A stretch of 64,000 nucleotides of DNA, taken from the NCBI RefSeq assembly GCF_937616625.2, contig NC_065574.1, forward strand, positions 27,840,501 through 27,904,500, given 5' to 3'. Made by a program: the position numbers and the translations under genes. Positions 47,916 to 60,500 of the stretch are shown here, in pieces (the stretch's first letter is position 1; each line of letters begins with the position of its first letter). Below the pieces are notes generated by a model. It had not been told where the DNA came from. It ran no database searches and saw only the letters and a list, made by a program, of their open reading frames with translations. Origin of the DNA: Mercurialis annua (lineage: Eukaryota > Streptophyta > Magnoliopsida > Malpighiales > Euphorbiaceae).

Positions 47916-50900
47916 ACGTCTGGATTCAATCGTTAAAACGGTGAAACGTTTGGATTTGTTTTGTAACGTTTGTAAACATTTGGCTTAAATCGCTAAAAAG
48001 GCGAAACGTTTGGATTTGTTTGGTAACGTTTGAAAATGTGAAAGGTTTGGCTCAAATTGCTAAAAAGGGGAACTGTTTTGATTTGTTTTTATAACGATTG
48101 TAAACATTTGGATTAAAATTGCTAAAAATGTGAAACGTTTGGATTTGTTTTGTAATGTTTGTAAACGTTTGGATTGAATCACTAAAAAGGTGAAACGTGT
48201 GGATTTGTTTTATAACATTTGTAAACGTTTGGCTTAAATCGTTAAAAAGGTGAACCGTTTGGTTTTGATTCGTAACGTATGTAAACGTTTGTTTTGTTTT
48301 GTAACGTTTGAAAACGTTTGGCTTAAATCGCTAAAAAGATGAAACGTTTGGATTTGTTTCGTAATGTTTTAAATGCTTGGATTTGTTTTGTTACGTTTGT
48401 AAACGTTTGGATTCAATCGCTAAAAAGGTAAAACGTTTGGATTTGTTTTGTAACATTTGTAAAAGTTTGGCTTAATTCGCTAAAAAGGTGAAACGTTTGG
48501 ATTTGTTTGGTAACGTTTGATACGTTTTGATTAAATTGCTAAAAATGTGAAACGTTTGGCAAAAATTGCTAAAAAGGTGATACGTTTGGATTTGTTTTGT
48601 AACGTTTGTAAACGTTTGGATTAAATTGATAAAAATGTGAAACGTTTGGAATTGTTTTGTAACATTTGTAAACGTTTGGCTTAAATCGATAAAAAGGCGA
48701 AACGTTTGGATTTGTTTTGTAACGTTCGAAACGTAAGGATTAAATCGCTAAAATGTGAAATGTTTGGCTCAAATTGCTGAAAAGGTGAAACATTTGGATT
48801 TGTTTTGTAACGTTTGTAAACGTTTGGATTAAATTGCTAAAAATATGAAACGTTTAATTTGTTTTGTAATGTTTCTAAACGTTTGGTTTAAATCGCTAAA
48901 AAGGTGAAACGCTTGGATATGTTTTGTAACATTTGTAAACGTTTTGCTTAAATCGCTAAACAGGTGAACAGTTTAGTTTTGATTCGTAATGTATGTAAAC
49001 GTTTGTTTTGTTTTGTAACGTTTGTAAACGTTTGGCTTAAATCGCTAAAAAGATGAAACGTTTGGATTTGTTTCGTAACGTTTTAAATGCTTGGATTTGT
49101 TTTGTTACGTTTGTAAACGTTTGGATTCAATCGCTAAAAAGGTAAAACGTTTGGATTTGTTTTGTAACATTTGTAAACGTTTGGCTTAAATCGCTAAAAA
49201 GGTGAAACGTTTGGATTTATTTGGTAACGTTTGATACGTTTTGATTAAATCGCTAAAAATGTGAAACGTTTGGCTCAAATTGCTAAAAAGGTGAAACGTT
49301 TGGATTTGTTTTGTAACATTTGTAAACGTTTGGATTAAATTGCTAAAAATGTGAAACGTTTGGATTTGTTATGTAACGTTTGTAAATGTTTCGCTTAAAT
49401 CGATAAAAAGGCGAAACGTTTGGATTTATTTTGTAACGTTTGAAACGTAAGGATTAAATCGCTAAAATGTGAAATGTTTGGCTCAAATTGCTAAAAAGGT
49501 GAAACGTTTGGATTTAGTTTGTAACGTTTGTAAATGTTTGGATTAAAATGCTAAAAATGTGAAACGTTTGGATTTGTTTTATAACGTTTGTAAAGGTTTG
49601 GCTTAAATCTCTTAAAAGGTGAAACGTTTGGATTTGCTTTGAAACGTTTGTAAACATTTGGCTTAAATCGCTAAAAAGGTGAAACGTATTGTTTTATTTC
49701 GTAACGTATGTAAACGTTTGTTTTGTTTTGTAACATTTGTAACGTTTCGCTTAAATCGCTAAAAAGGGGAAACGTTTGGATTTGTTTCATAACATTTTAA
49801 ATGCTTGGATTTGTTTTATTACATTTGTAAACATTTGGCTTAAATCGCTAAAAAGGTGCAACGTTTGGATTTGTTTTGTAACGTTTGAAACGTTTGGATT
49901 AAATTGCTAAAAATGTGAAACGTTTGGCTCAAATTGCTAAAAAGGTGAAACGTTTGGATTTGTTTTGTAAAGTTTGTAAACGTTTGGCTTAAATCGCAAA
50001 AAAGGAGAAACGTTTGCATTTGTTTTGTAACGTTTGTAAACGTTTGGCTTAAATCTCTAAAAAGGTGAACCGTTTTGTTTTGTTTCGTAGCGTATGTAAA
50101 CGTTTTTTTTGTTTTGTAACGTTTGTAAACGTTTGGCTTAAATCGTTAAAAAGGTGAAACGTTTGTATTTGTTTCGTAACGTGTTAAATGCTTGGATTTG
50201 TTTTGTTACTTTTGTAAACGTTTGGATTCAATCGCTAAAAAGGTGAAACGTTTGGATTTGTTTTGTAACGTTTGTAAACGATTGGCTTAAATCGCTGAAA
50301 CGTTTGGATTTTTTTTGTAACGTTTGAAACGTTTTGATTAAATTGCTAAAAATGTGAAACGTTTGGCTCAAATTGCGAAAAAGGTGAAACGTTTGGATTT
50401 GTTTTGTAACGTTTGTAAACGTTTGGATAAAATCACTAAAAAGGTGAAACATTTGGATTTGTTCTGTAACGTTTGTAAATGTTTGGCTCAAATTGCTAAA
50501 AAGGTGAAACATTTGGATTTATTTTGTAACGTTTGTAAACGATTTGCTTAAATTGCTCAAAAAGTGAAACGTTTGGTTTTGTTTTGTTACGTTTGTAATC
50601 GTTTTTGCTTCAATCGCTAAAAAGGTGAAACATTTGGATTTGTTTCGTAACGTTTGTAAACGTTTGGTTTTATTTCGTAATGTTTGTAAGCGTTTGGCTT
50701 AAATTGTTAAGAAGGTGAAAAGTTTGGATTTGTTTCGTAACCTTTGGCTCAAATTGCTAAAAAGGTGAAACGTTTGGTTTTGTTTTGTAACGTTTGGCTC
50801 GAATTGCTAAAAAAGCGAAACGTTTGGATTTGTTTCGTAACGTTTGTAAACGTTTGGATTTGTTTTGTAACGTTTTTAAATGTTTGGTTTTGTTTTGTAA

Positions 50901-52940
50901 CGTTTGTAAACGTTTGGCTTCAATCACTAAAAAGGTGAAATATTTGGATTTTTTTTGTAACGTTTGTAAACGTTTGGCTTAAATTGCTAAAAACATGAAA
51001 TGATTGGATTTGTTTTGAATGTTTATAAACGTTTGGCTTAAATCGCTAAAAAGTTGAAACGTTTGGATTTGTTTTCTAACTAAACGTTTGGCTTAAATTG
51101 CTAAAAAGGTGAAACGTTTGGATTTGTTTCGTAACGTTTTAAACGTTTGGATTTCTTATGTAACGTTTGTAAACGTTTGGCTGAAATTTCTAAAAAGGTG
51201 GAACGCTTGGATTTGTTTCGTAACATTTGTAATCGTTTGGATTAAATTGCTAAAAAGCTGAAACATTTGGATTTTTTTGTAACGTTTGTAAACGTTTGGC
51301 TTAAATTGATAAAAAGCTGAAACGTTTGGATTCGTTTCTTAACGTTTGTTAACGTTTGGCTTAAATTTCTATAACGGTGAAATGTTTTGATTTGTTTCGT
51401 AATGTTTGTAAATGTTTGGCTTAAATCGCTTAAAAAGTGAAACGTTTGGATTTGTTTCGTAACCTTTGTTAATGTTTCGCTTATATTGCTAAAAAAGTGA
51501 AACATTTGGATTTATTTTGTAACGTTTGTAAACGACTGGCTTAATTTGCTAAAAACGAGAAATATTTGGTTTTGTTTTGTAATGTTTGTAAACGTTTGGA
51601 TTAGTTTTGTAATGTTTGTAAACGTTTGGCTCAAATTGCTAAAAAGGTGAAACGTTTGGATTTGATTCGTAACATTTGTAAATGTTTGACTTAATCACTA
51701 GAAAGTTGAAACGTTTGGATTGAATTGCTAAAAAGGTGAAACGTTTGGATTTGTTTTGTAACGTTTGTGAAACATTTGGATATGTTTCTTAACGTTTGTA
51801 AACGTTTGGCTTCAATCACTAAAAAGGTGGAACGTGTAGATTTGTTTTGTAACGTTTGTAAAGGTTTGGCATAAATTGCCAATTAGGGGAAACGTTTGGA
51901 TTTTTTTGGTAACGTTTGTAAACGTTTAGCTTAAATTGCTAAAAAGGTGAAACGTTTGGTTTTGTTTCGTAACGTTTGTAAACCTTTGGATTAAATCGCT
52001 AAAAAGATGAAATGTTTGGATTTATTTCGTAATGTTTGTAAACATTTGGATTTGTTTTGTAACATTTGTAAACGTTTGGCTTAAATCCCTAAAAAATGAG
52101 AAACGCTTGGATTTGTTTCGTAACGTTTGTAAACATTTCGCTTAAATCACTAAAAAGGTGAAACGTTTGGATTTGTTTTGTAACGTTTGTAAACATTTGG
52201 CTGAAATTGCTAAAAAGGTGAAACGTTTGGATTTGTTTTGTAACGTTTGTAAACGTTTGGCTTAAATCGCTAAAAAGGTGAAATGGTTGGATTTGTTTCG
52301 TAACATTTTAAAAGTTTGGTTTTTTTTCGTAACGTTTGTAAATGTTTGGCTTCAATCGCTAAAAAGGGTGAAACGTTTGTAAACGTTTGGCTTAAATCGC
52401 TAAAAAGGAGAAACGTTTGGATTTGTTTTGTAACGTTTGTAAAGTTTGGCACTAATTATTAAAAAGGTGAAACGTTTGGATTTGTTTTGTAACGTTTGTA
52501 AACGTTTGGCTTAAATCGCTAAAAAGGTGAAACGTTTGGATTTGTTTTGTAACATTTGTAAACATTTGGGTCAAATTGCTAAAAAAGATGAAACGTTTGG
52601 ATTTGTTTTGTAACGTTTGTAAACATTTGGCTTAACTCGCTAAAAAAATGAAACGTTTGGATTTGTTTCGTAACATTTTAAACGTTTGGTTTTGTTTCAT
52701 AACGTTTGTAAACATTTGGCTTTAATCGCTAAAAAAGGTAAAACGTTTGTATTTGTTTTGTAACGTTTGTAAACGTTTGGCTTAAATCGCTAAAAAGGTG
52801 GAACATTTGAATTTGTTTTGTAACGTTTGTAAATGTTTGGCTCAAATTACTAAAAAGGTTAATGGTTTGGATTTGTTTTGTAACGTTTGTAAATGTTTAG
52901 CTCAAATTGCTAAAAAGGGGAAACGTTTGGATTTGTTTTG
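47916..52940 (-). repeat. Inverted satellite block (5 kb)
   Basis: All monomers here read as the reverse complement of the rest, for example GGATTTGTTTTGTAACG then GTTTGGCTTAAATCGC. The left switch is at ATCCAACGTCTGGAT, a damaged version of the ATCCAAACGTTTGGAT palindrome. The right switch is at GGATTTGTTTTG followed by TTTACAAATG near 52940. The block includes a 714-bp higher-order repeat. No gene is seen. Confidence 0.95.
48240..50200 (-). repeat. 714-bp higher-order repeat in the inverted block
   Basis: The marker AAATGCTTGGATTTG occurs at 48371, 49085 and 49799, spaced exactly 714 bp, with the intervening variant monomers in the same order. A fourth marker at 50186 is only 387 bp on, a shortened unit. 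Confidence 0.75.
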
Positions 52941-53954
52941 TTTACAAATGTTAAAAAACAAACCCAAACGTTTCACCTTTTTAGCGATTTAAGCCAAACG
53001 TTAGGAAATAAATCCAAATGTTTCTCCTTTTTGGAGATTGAAGCCAAACGTTTACAAACGTTACAAAACAAATCCAAACGTTTCACCTTTTTAGCGATTG
53101 AATCCAAATGTTTACAGACGTTACGGAACAAAAGTAAACGTTTAAAACGTTGCGAAACAAAGCCAAACGTTACACCTTTTTAGCGATTGAAGCCAAACGT
53201 TTACAAACATTACAAAACAAATCCATACGTTTAAAACGTTACGAAACAAATCGAAACGTTTCCTCTTTTTAACGATTGAAGCCAAACGTTTACAAACGTT
53301 ATGAAACAAAACCACACGTTTAAAACATTTCGAAACAAATCCAAATGTTTCACCTTTTTAGCTATTTAAGTCGGATATTTACAAACGTTACAAAACAAAT
53401 CCAAACGTTTCACCTTTTTAGCGATTTAAGCCAAACATTTACAAACGTTACAAAACAAATCCAAATGTTTCACCTTTTTAGCAATTTTAGCCAAACGTTT
53501 ACAAACGTTACAAAACAAATCGAAACGTTTCCCTTTTTCAGCGATTTAAGCCAAACGTTTACAAACGTTACAAAAAAAATCAAAACATTTCACCTTATTA
53601 GCGATTTAAGCCAAACGATTACAAACGTTACAAAATAAATCCAAACGTCTAAAACGTTTCGAAACAAATCCAAACATTTAACTTTTTTAGCGATTGAAGC
53701 CAAACGTTTACAAAAGTTACGAAACAAATCTAAACGTTACACCTTTTTAGCAACTGTAGCCAAACGTTTACGAACGTTACAAAAAAAATCCAAACGTTTC
53801 ACCTTTTTCGCAATTTAAGCCAAAAACGTTTACAAACGTTAGAAAACAAATCCAAACGTTTTCTCTTAGCGATTTAAACCAAACGTTTACAAACGTTACA
53901 AAAAAAATCCAAACATTTCACCTTTTTAGAAATTTAAGCCAAACGTTTACAAAC

Positions 53955-53991
53955 CTTTTTCAAGTAGATGCCGAACCTGCTGCCCCATTGA
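53955..53991. other. 37-bp non-satellite insertion
   Basis: Within a monomer, AAACGTTTACAAAC is followed by 37 bp of unrelated, GC-richer sequence (including AGTAGATGCCGAACCTGC), and then CGTTACGAAAC resumes in phase. I found no match to the retrotransposon on either strand. It is the only foreign sequence I noticed outside the element. Confidence 0.8.
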
Positions 53992-56727
53992 CGTTACGAA
54001 ACAAATCCTAACGTTTCCCCTTTTTAGCAATTTGAGCCAAACGTTTACTAACGCTACGAAATAAATCCAAAAGTTTCAAATTTTTAGCGATTTAAGCCAA
54101 AAATTTACAAACGCTACAAAACAAAGCCAAACATTTCCCCTTTTTAGCTATTTAAGCCAAACGTTTAAAAACATTACGAAACAAATCCAAACGATTCCCC
54201 TTTTTAGCGATTGAAGCCAAACGTTTACAAACGTTACGAAACAAAACCAAACATTTAAAGATGTTATAAAACAAATCCAAACGTTTACAAACGATACGAA
54301 ACAAAACCAAACTTTTCACATTTTTAGCGGTTTATTCGAAACGTTTACAAACGTTACAAAACAAATCCAAACGTTTCACCATTTTAGAGATTTAAGCCAA
54401 ACGTTAACAAACGTTACAAGATAAATCCATATGTTTCACCTTTTTAGCAAATTAAGCAAAACGTTTAGAAACGTTACGAAATAAAATCAAACGTTTAAAA
54501 CATTTCAAAACAAATCCAAACGTTTCGACTTTTTATCGATTGAAGCCAAACGTTTAAAAACATTACGAAACAAAACCAAATGTTTGACCTTTTTAGCGAT
54601 TGAAGCCAAACGTTTAGAAACGTTACAAAACAAATCTAAACATTTCACCTTTTTAGCAATTTGAGCCAAACGTTTATAAATGTTATAAAACGAATCCAAG
54701 CGTTTAAAACGTTACGAAACAAAGACAAATGTTTCACCTTTTTAGCAATTGAAGTCAAACGTTTACAAACGTTACAAAACAAATCCAAATGTCTCACCTT
54801 TTTAGCAATTCAAGCCAAACATTTACAAACGTTACAAAAAAATCCAAGCATTTCACCTTTTAAGCAATTTGAGCCAAACGTTTAAAAAGGTTATAAAACA
54901 AATCCAAACGTTTCACCTTTTTGGCGATTTAAGCCAAACGTTTACAAACATTACAAAACAAATCCAAATGTTTCACTTTTTAGCGATTGAAGCCAAACGT
55001 TTACAAACGTTACAAAAAAAAAACCAAACGTTTACAAACGTTACGAAACAAATCCAAACGTTTTACCCTTTTAGCGATTTAAGCCAAACGTTTACAAACA
55101 TTTCGAAACAAATCTTAACGTTTCACCTTTTTAGCGATATAAGCCAATTGTTAACAAACGTTACAAAACAAATCCAAACATTTCCCCTTTTTAGCGATTT
55201 AAGCCAAATGTTTACAGACATTACGAAACAAATCCTAACGTTTCCCCTTTTTAGCGATTGAAGCCAAACGTTTACAAACGCTATGAAACAAATCCAAACG
55301 TTTCACCTTTTTAGTGATTGAAGCCAAACGTTTACAAACATTACAAAACAAAACCAAACGTTTACAAACATTACGAAACAAATCCAAACGTTTCAACTTT
55401 TTAGCGATGTAAGCCAAACGTTTACAAACGTTACGAAACAAATCCTAACGTTTCACCTTTTTAGCGATTTAAGCCAAGCGTTAACAAACGTTACAAAACA
55501 AATCCAAATGTTTTACCTTTTTAGCGATTTAAGCCAAACGTTTAAAAACATTACGAAAAAAATCCAAACGTTTCCCCTTTCTAGCGATTGAAGCCAAACA
55601 TTTACAAACGTTACGAAACAAAACCAAACGTTTAAAAACATTACAAAACAAATCCAAACGTTTCACTTTTTTTAGCAATGTGAGCCAAATGTTACAAAAC
55701 AAATCCAAACGTTTCCCCTTTTTAGTGATTTAAGCCAAACGTTTACAAACGTTACAAAACAAAACCAAAAGTTTACAAACGTTACGAAACAAAACCAAAC
55801 ATTTTACATTTTTAGCGATTTAATCCAAACGTTTACAAACGTTACATAACAAATCAAAACATTTCGCCATTTTAGAGATTAAAGACAAACGTTAACAAAC
55901 GTTACGAAATAAATCCATATGTTTCACCTTTTTAGCGCTTTAAGCCAAACAAATATTACAAAACAAATCCAAACGTTTCACCTTTTTAGCGATTTAAGCC
56001 AAACGTTTACAAACGTTACGAAACAAAACCAAACGTTTAAAAGGTTTCGAAACAAATCCAAACATTTCACCTTTTTAGCGATTGAAGCCAAACGTTTCCA
56101 AACGTAACGAAACAAAACAAAACGTTTCACGCTTTTAGCGATTGAAGCCAAACATTTGCAAACATTACAAAACAAATGCAAACGTTTAACCTTTTTGGCG
56201 ATTTAAGCCAAACGTTTACAAACATTACGAAACAAATCCAAACGTTTCACCTTTTTAGCGATTGAAGCCAAACGTTTACAAACGTTATGAAACAAAACCA
56301 AACGTTTAAAAACGTGACAAAACAAATCCAAACTATACAAAACAAATCCAAACGTTTCATTTTTTTAGCAATTTGAGCCAAACATTACAAATCAAATCCA
56401 AATGTTTCACCTTTTTAGCGACTTAAGACAAATGTTTACAAACATTACAAAACAAAACCAAACGTTTACAAACGTTACGAAACAAAACCAAACGTTTCAC
56501 ATTTTTAGCGATTTAATCCAAACGTTTACAAACGTTATAAAACAAATCCAAACGTTTCACCAATTTAGAGATTTAAGCCAAACGTTAACATACGTTACGA
56601 AAAAAATCCATATGTTTCACCTTTTTAGAGATTTAAGACAAATGTTTAGAAATGTTACAAAACAAATCCAAACGTTTCACCTTTTTATTGATATAAGCTA
56701 AGCGTTTACAAACATTACAAAACAAAT

Positions 56728-57578
56728 CCAAGTATTTAAAACGTTACGTAACAAATCCAAACGTTTCACCTTTTTAGAAATTTAAGCCCAACGTTTACAA
56801 ACATTACAAAACAAATCCAAATGTTTCACAATTTCAGCGATTGAAGCCAAATATTTACAAATTACAAAACAAAACCAAACGTTTCACCTTTTTAGCGATT
56901 TAAGTCAAACGTTTACAAATGTTACGAACCAAATCCAAACATTACGAAATAAAACCAAACGTTTACAAAATTTACGAAACAAATCCAAACGTTTCGCCTT
57001 TTTAGCTATTGAACCCAAACGTTTACAAACGTTACGAAACAAATCCAAACGTTTCACATTTTTAGCAATATAAGCCAAACGTTTCCCCTTTTTAGCGATT
57101 TGAGCCAAACATTTAAAACATTAAGAAACAAATCCAAACGTTTCAGCTTTTTAGCAATTTATGCCAACAGTTTCCAAACGTTATGAAACAAATCCAAACG
57201 TTACACCTTTTTAGCGATTTAAGCCAAACGCTTACAAACATTACCGAACCAAAACAAATGTTTCACATTTTTAGTGATTTAAGCCGAACGTTTACAAACA
57301 TTACAAAACAAAACCAAACATTTAAGAAATTTAGCGATTTAAGCCAAACGTTTAAAAACGTTACGAAACAAAGCCAAATGTTTTACCTTTTTAGCAATTT
57401 AAGTGTTTCACCTTTTTAGCGATTTAAGCCAAACGTTTACAAATGATACAAAATAAATCCAAATGTTTCCCCTTTTTAGCGATTTAAGCCAAACGTTTAC
57501 AAATGTTTCAAAAAAAATCCAAACGTTTCCCCTTTTTAGCAATTTAAGCCAAACGTTTACAAACGTTACAAAACAAAT
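56728..57578 (+). repeat. Shortened higher-order unit (851 bp)
   Basis: First unit of the 1.35-kb series. It lacks the 504 bp equivalent to 57736-58239; the break falls at the same CACCTTTTTAGC phase on both sides. 851 plus 504 gives 1,355, the full unit length. Confidence 0.75.
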
Positions 57579-60500
57579 CCAAGCATTTAAAACGTTACGT
57601 AACAAATCCAAACGTTTCACCTTTTTAGAAATATAAGCCCAACGTTTACAAACATTACAAAACAAATCCAAATGTTTCACAATTTCAGCGATTGAAGCCA
57701 AACATTTACAAATTACAAAACAAAACCAAACGTTTCACCTTTTTAGCAAATTAAGCCAAACGTTTACAACATTATTAAAAAATCCAAACGTTTTATCTTT
57801 TTAGCAATTTAAGCCAAACGTTTACAAACGTTACAAAATAAATCCAAATGTTTCACCTTATTAGCGATTTAAGCCAATCGTTTACAAACGTTACGAAACA
57901 AATCCAAACGTTTCCCCTTTTTAGCGATTTAAGCCAAACGTTAACAAACGTTACAACACAAAACCAAACGTTTTACCTTTTAAGCGATTTAAGCCACAAG
58001 TTTACAAACGTCACAAAACAAAACAAAACTTTTAAAACGTTACTGAATAAATCCAAGCGTTTCCCCTATTTAGCAATTTAAGCGAAACGTTTACAAATAC
58101 GAAACTAATCCAAACGTTTCCCCTTTTTAGCGATTTAAGCCAAACGTTTAAGAATGTTACAAAACAAATCCAAATGTTTTACCTTTTTAACGATTTAACT
58201 CAGACGTTTACAAAGTTTATGAAAGAAAACAAAACGTTTCACCTTTTTAGCGATTTAAGTCAAACGTTTACAAATGTTACGAACCAAATCCAAACATTAC
58301 GAAATAAAACCAAACGTTTACAAACTTTACGAAACAAATCCAAACGTTTCGCCTTTTTAGCTATTGAAGCCAAACGTTTACAAACGTTACGAAACAAATC
58401 CAAACGTTTCACATTTTTAGCAATATAAGCCAAACGTTTCCCCTTTTTAGCGATTTGAGCCAAACGTTTAAAACAGTAAGAAACAAATCCAAACGTTTCA
58501 TCTTTTTAGCAATTTATGCCAACAGTTTACAAACGTTATGAAACAAATCCAAACGTTACACCTTTTTAGCGATTTAAGCCAAACGCTTACAAACATTACC
58601 GAACCAAAACAAATGTTTCACATTTTTAGTGATTTAAGCCGAACGTTTACAAACATTACAAAACAAAACCAAACATTTAAGAAATTTAGCGATTTAAGCC
58701 AAACGTTTAAAAACGTTACGAAACAAAGCCAAATGTTTTACCTTTTTAGCAATTTAAGTGTTTCACCTTTTTAGCGATTTAAGCCAAACGTTTACAAATG
58801 ATACAAAATAAATCCAAACGTTTTCCCTTTTTAGCGATTTAAGCCAAACGTTTACAAATGTTTCAAAAAAAATCCAAACGTTTCCCCTTTTTAGCAATTT
58901 AAGCCAAACGTTACAAAACAAATCCAAGCATTTAAAACGTTACGTAACAAATCCAAACGTTTCACCTTTTTAGAAATTTAAGCCCAACGTTTACAAACAT
59001 TACAAAAAAAATCCAAATGTTTCACAATTTCAGCGATTGAAGCCAAACATTTACAAATTATAAAACAAAACCAAACGTTTCACCTTTTTAGCAAATTATG
59101 CCAAACGTTTACAACATTATTAAAAAATCCAAACGTTTCATCGTTTTTGCAATTTAAGCCAAACGTTTACAAACGTTACAAAATAAATCCAAATGTTTCA
59201 CCTTATTAGCGATTTAAGCCAATCGTTTACAAACGTTACGAAACAAATCCAAACGTTACCCCTTTTTAGCGATTTAAGGCAAACGTCAACAAACGTTACA
59301 ACACAAAACCAAACGTTTTACCTTTTAAGCGATTTAAGCCACAAGTTTACAAACGTCACAAAACAAAACCAAACTTTTAAAACGTTACTGAATAAATCCA
59401 AGCGTTTCCCCTATTTAGCAATTTAAGCAAAACGTTTACAAATACGAAACTAATCCAAACGTTTCCCCTTTTTAGCGATTTAAGCCAAACGTTTATGAAT
59501 GTTACAAAACAAATCCAAATGTTTTACCTTTTTAACGATTTAACTCAGACGTTTACAAAGTTTATGAAAGAAAACAAAACGTTTCACCTTTTTAGCGATT
59601 TAAGTCAAACGTTTACAAATGTTACGAACCAAATCCAAACATTACGAAATAAAACCAAACGTTTACAAACTTTACGAAACAAATCCAAATGTTTCGCCTT
59701 TTTAGCTATTGAAGCCAAACGTTTACAAACGTTACGAAACAAATCCAAATGTTTCACATTTTTAGCAATATAAGCCAAACGTTTCCCCTTTTTAGCGATT
59801 TGAGCCAAACGTTTAAAACATTAAGAAACAAATCCAAACGTTTCAGCTTTTTAGCAATTTATGCCAACAGTTTACAAACGTTATGAAACAAATCCAAACG
59901 TTACACCTTTTTAGCGATTTAAGCCAAACGTTTACAAACATTACCGAACCAAAACAAATGTTTCACATTTTTAGTGATTTAAGCCGAACGTTTACAAACA
60001 TTACAAAACAAAACCAAACATTTAAGAAATTTAGCGATTTAAGCCAAACGTTTAAAAACGTTACGAAACAAAGCCAAATGTTTTACCTTTTTAGCAATTT
60101 AAGTGTTTCACCTTTTTAGCGATTTAAGCCAAACGTTTACAAATGATACAAAATAAATCCAAACGTTTCCCCTTTTTAGCGATTTAAGCCAAACGTTTAC
60201 AAATGTTTCAAAAAAAATCCAAACGTTTCCCCTTTTTAGCAATTTAAGCCAAACGTTTACAAACGTTACAAAACAAATCCAAGCATTTAAAACGTTACGT
60301 AACAAATCCAAACGTTTCACCTTTTTAGAAATTTATAGCCCAACGTTTACAAATATTACAAAACAAATCCAAATGTTTCACAATTTCAGCTATTGAAGCC
60401 AAACATTTACAAATTACAAAACAAAACCAAACGTTTCACCTTTTTAGCAAATTAAGCCAAACGTTTACAACATTATTAAAAAATCCAAACGTTTCATCTT

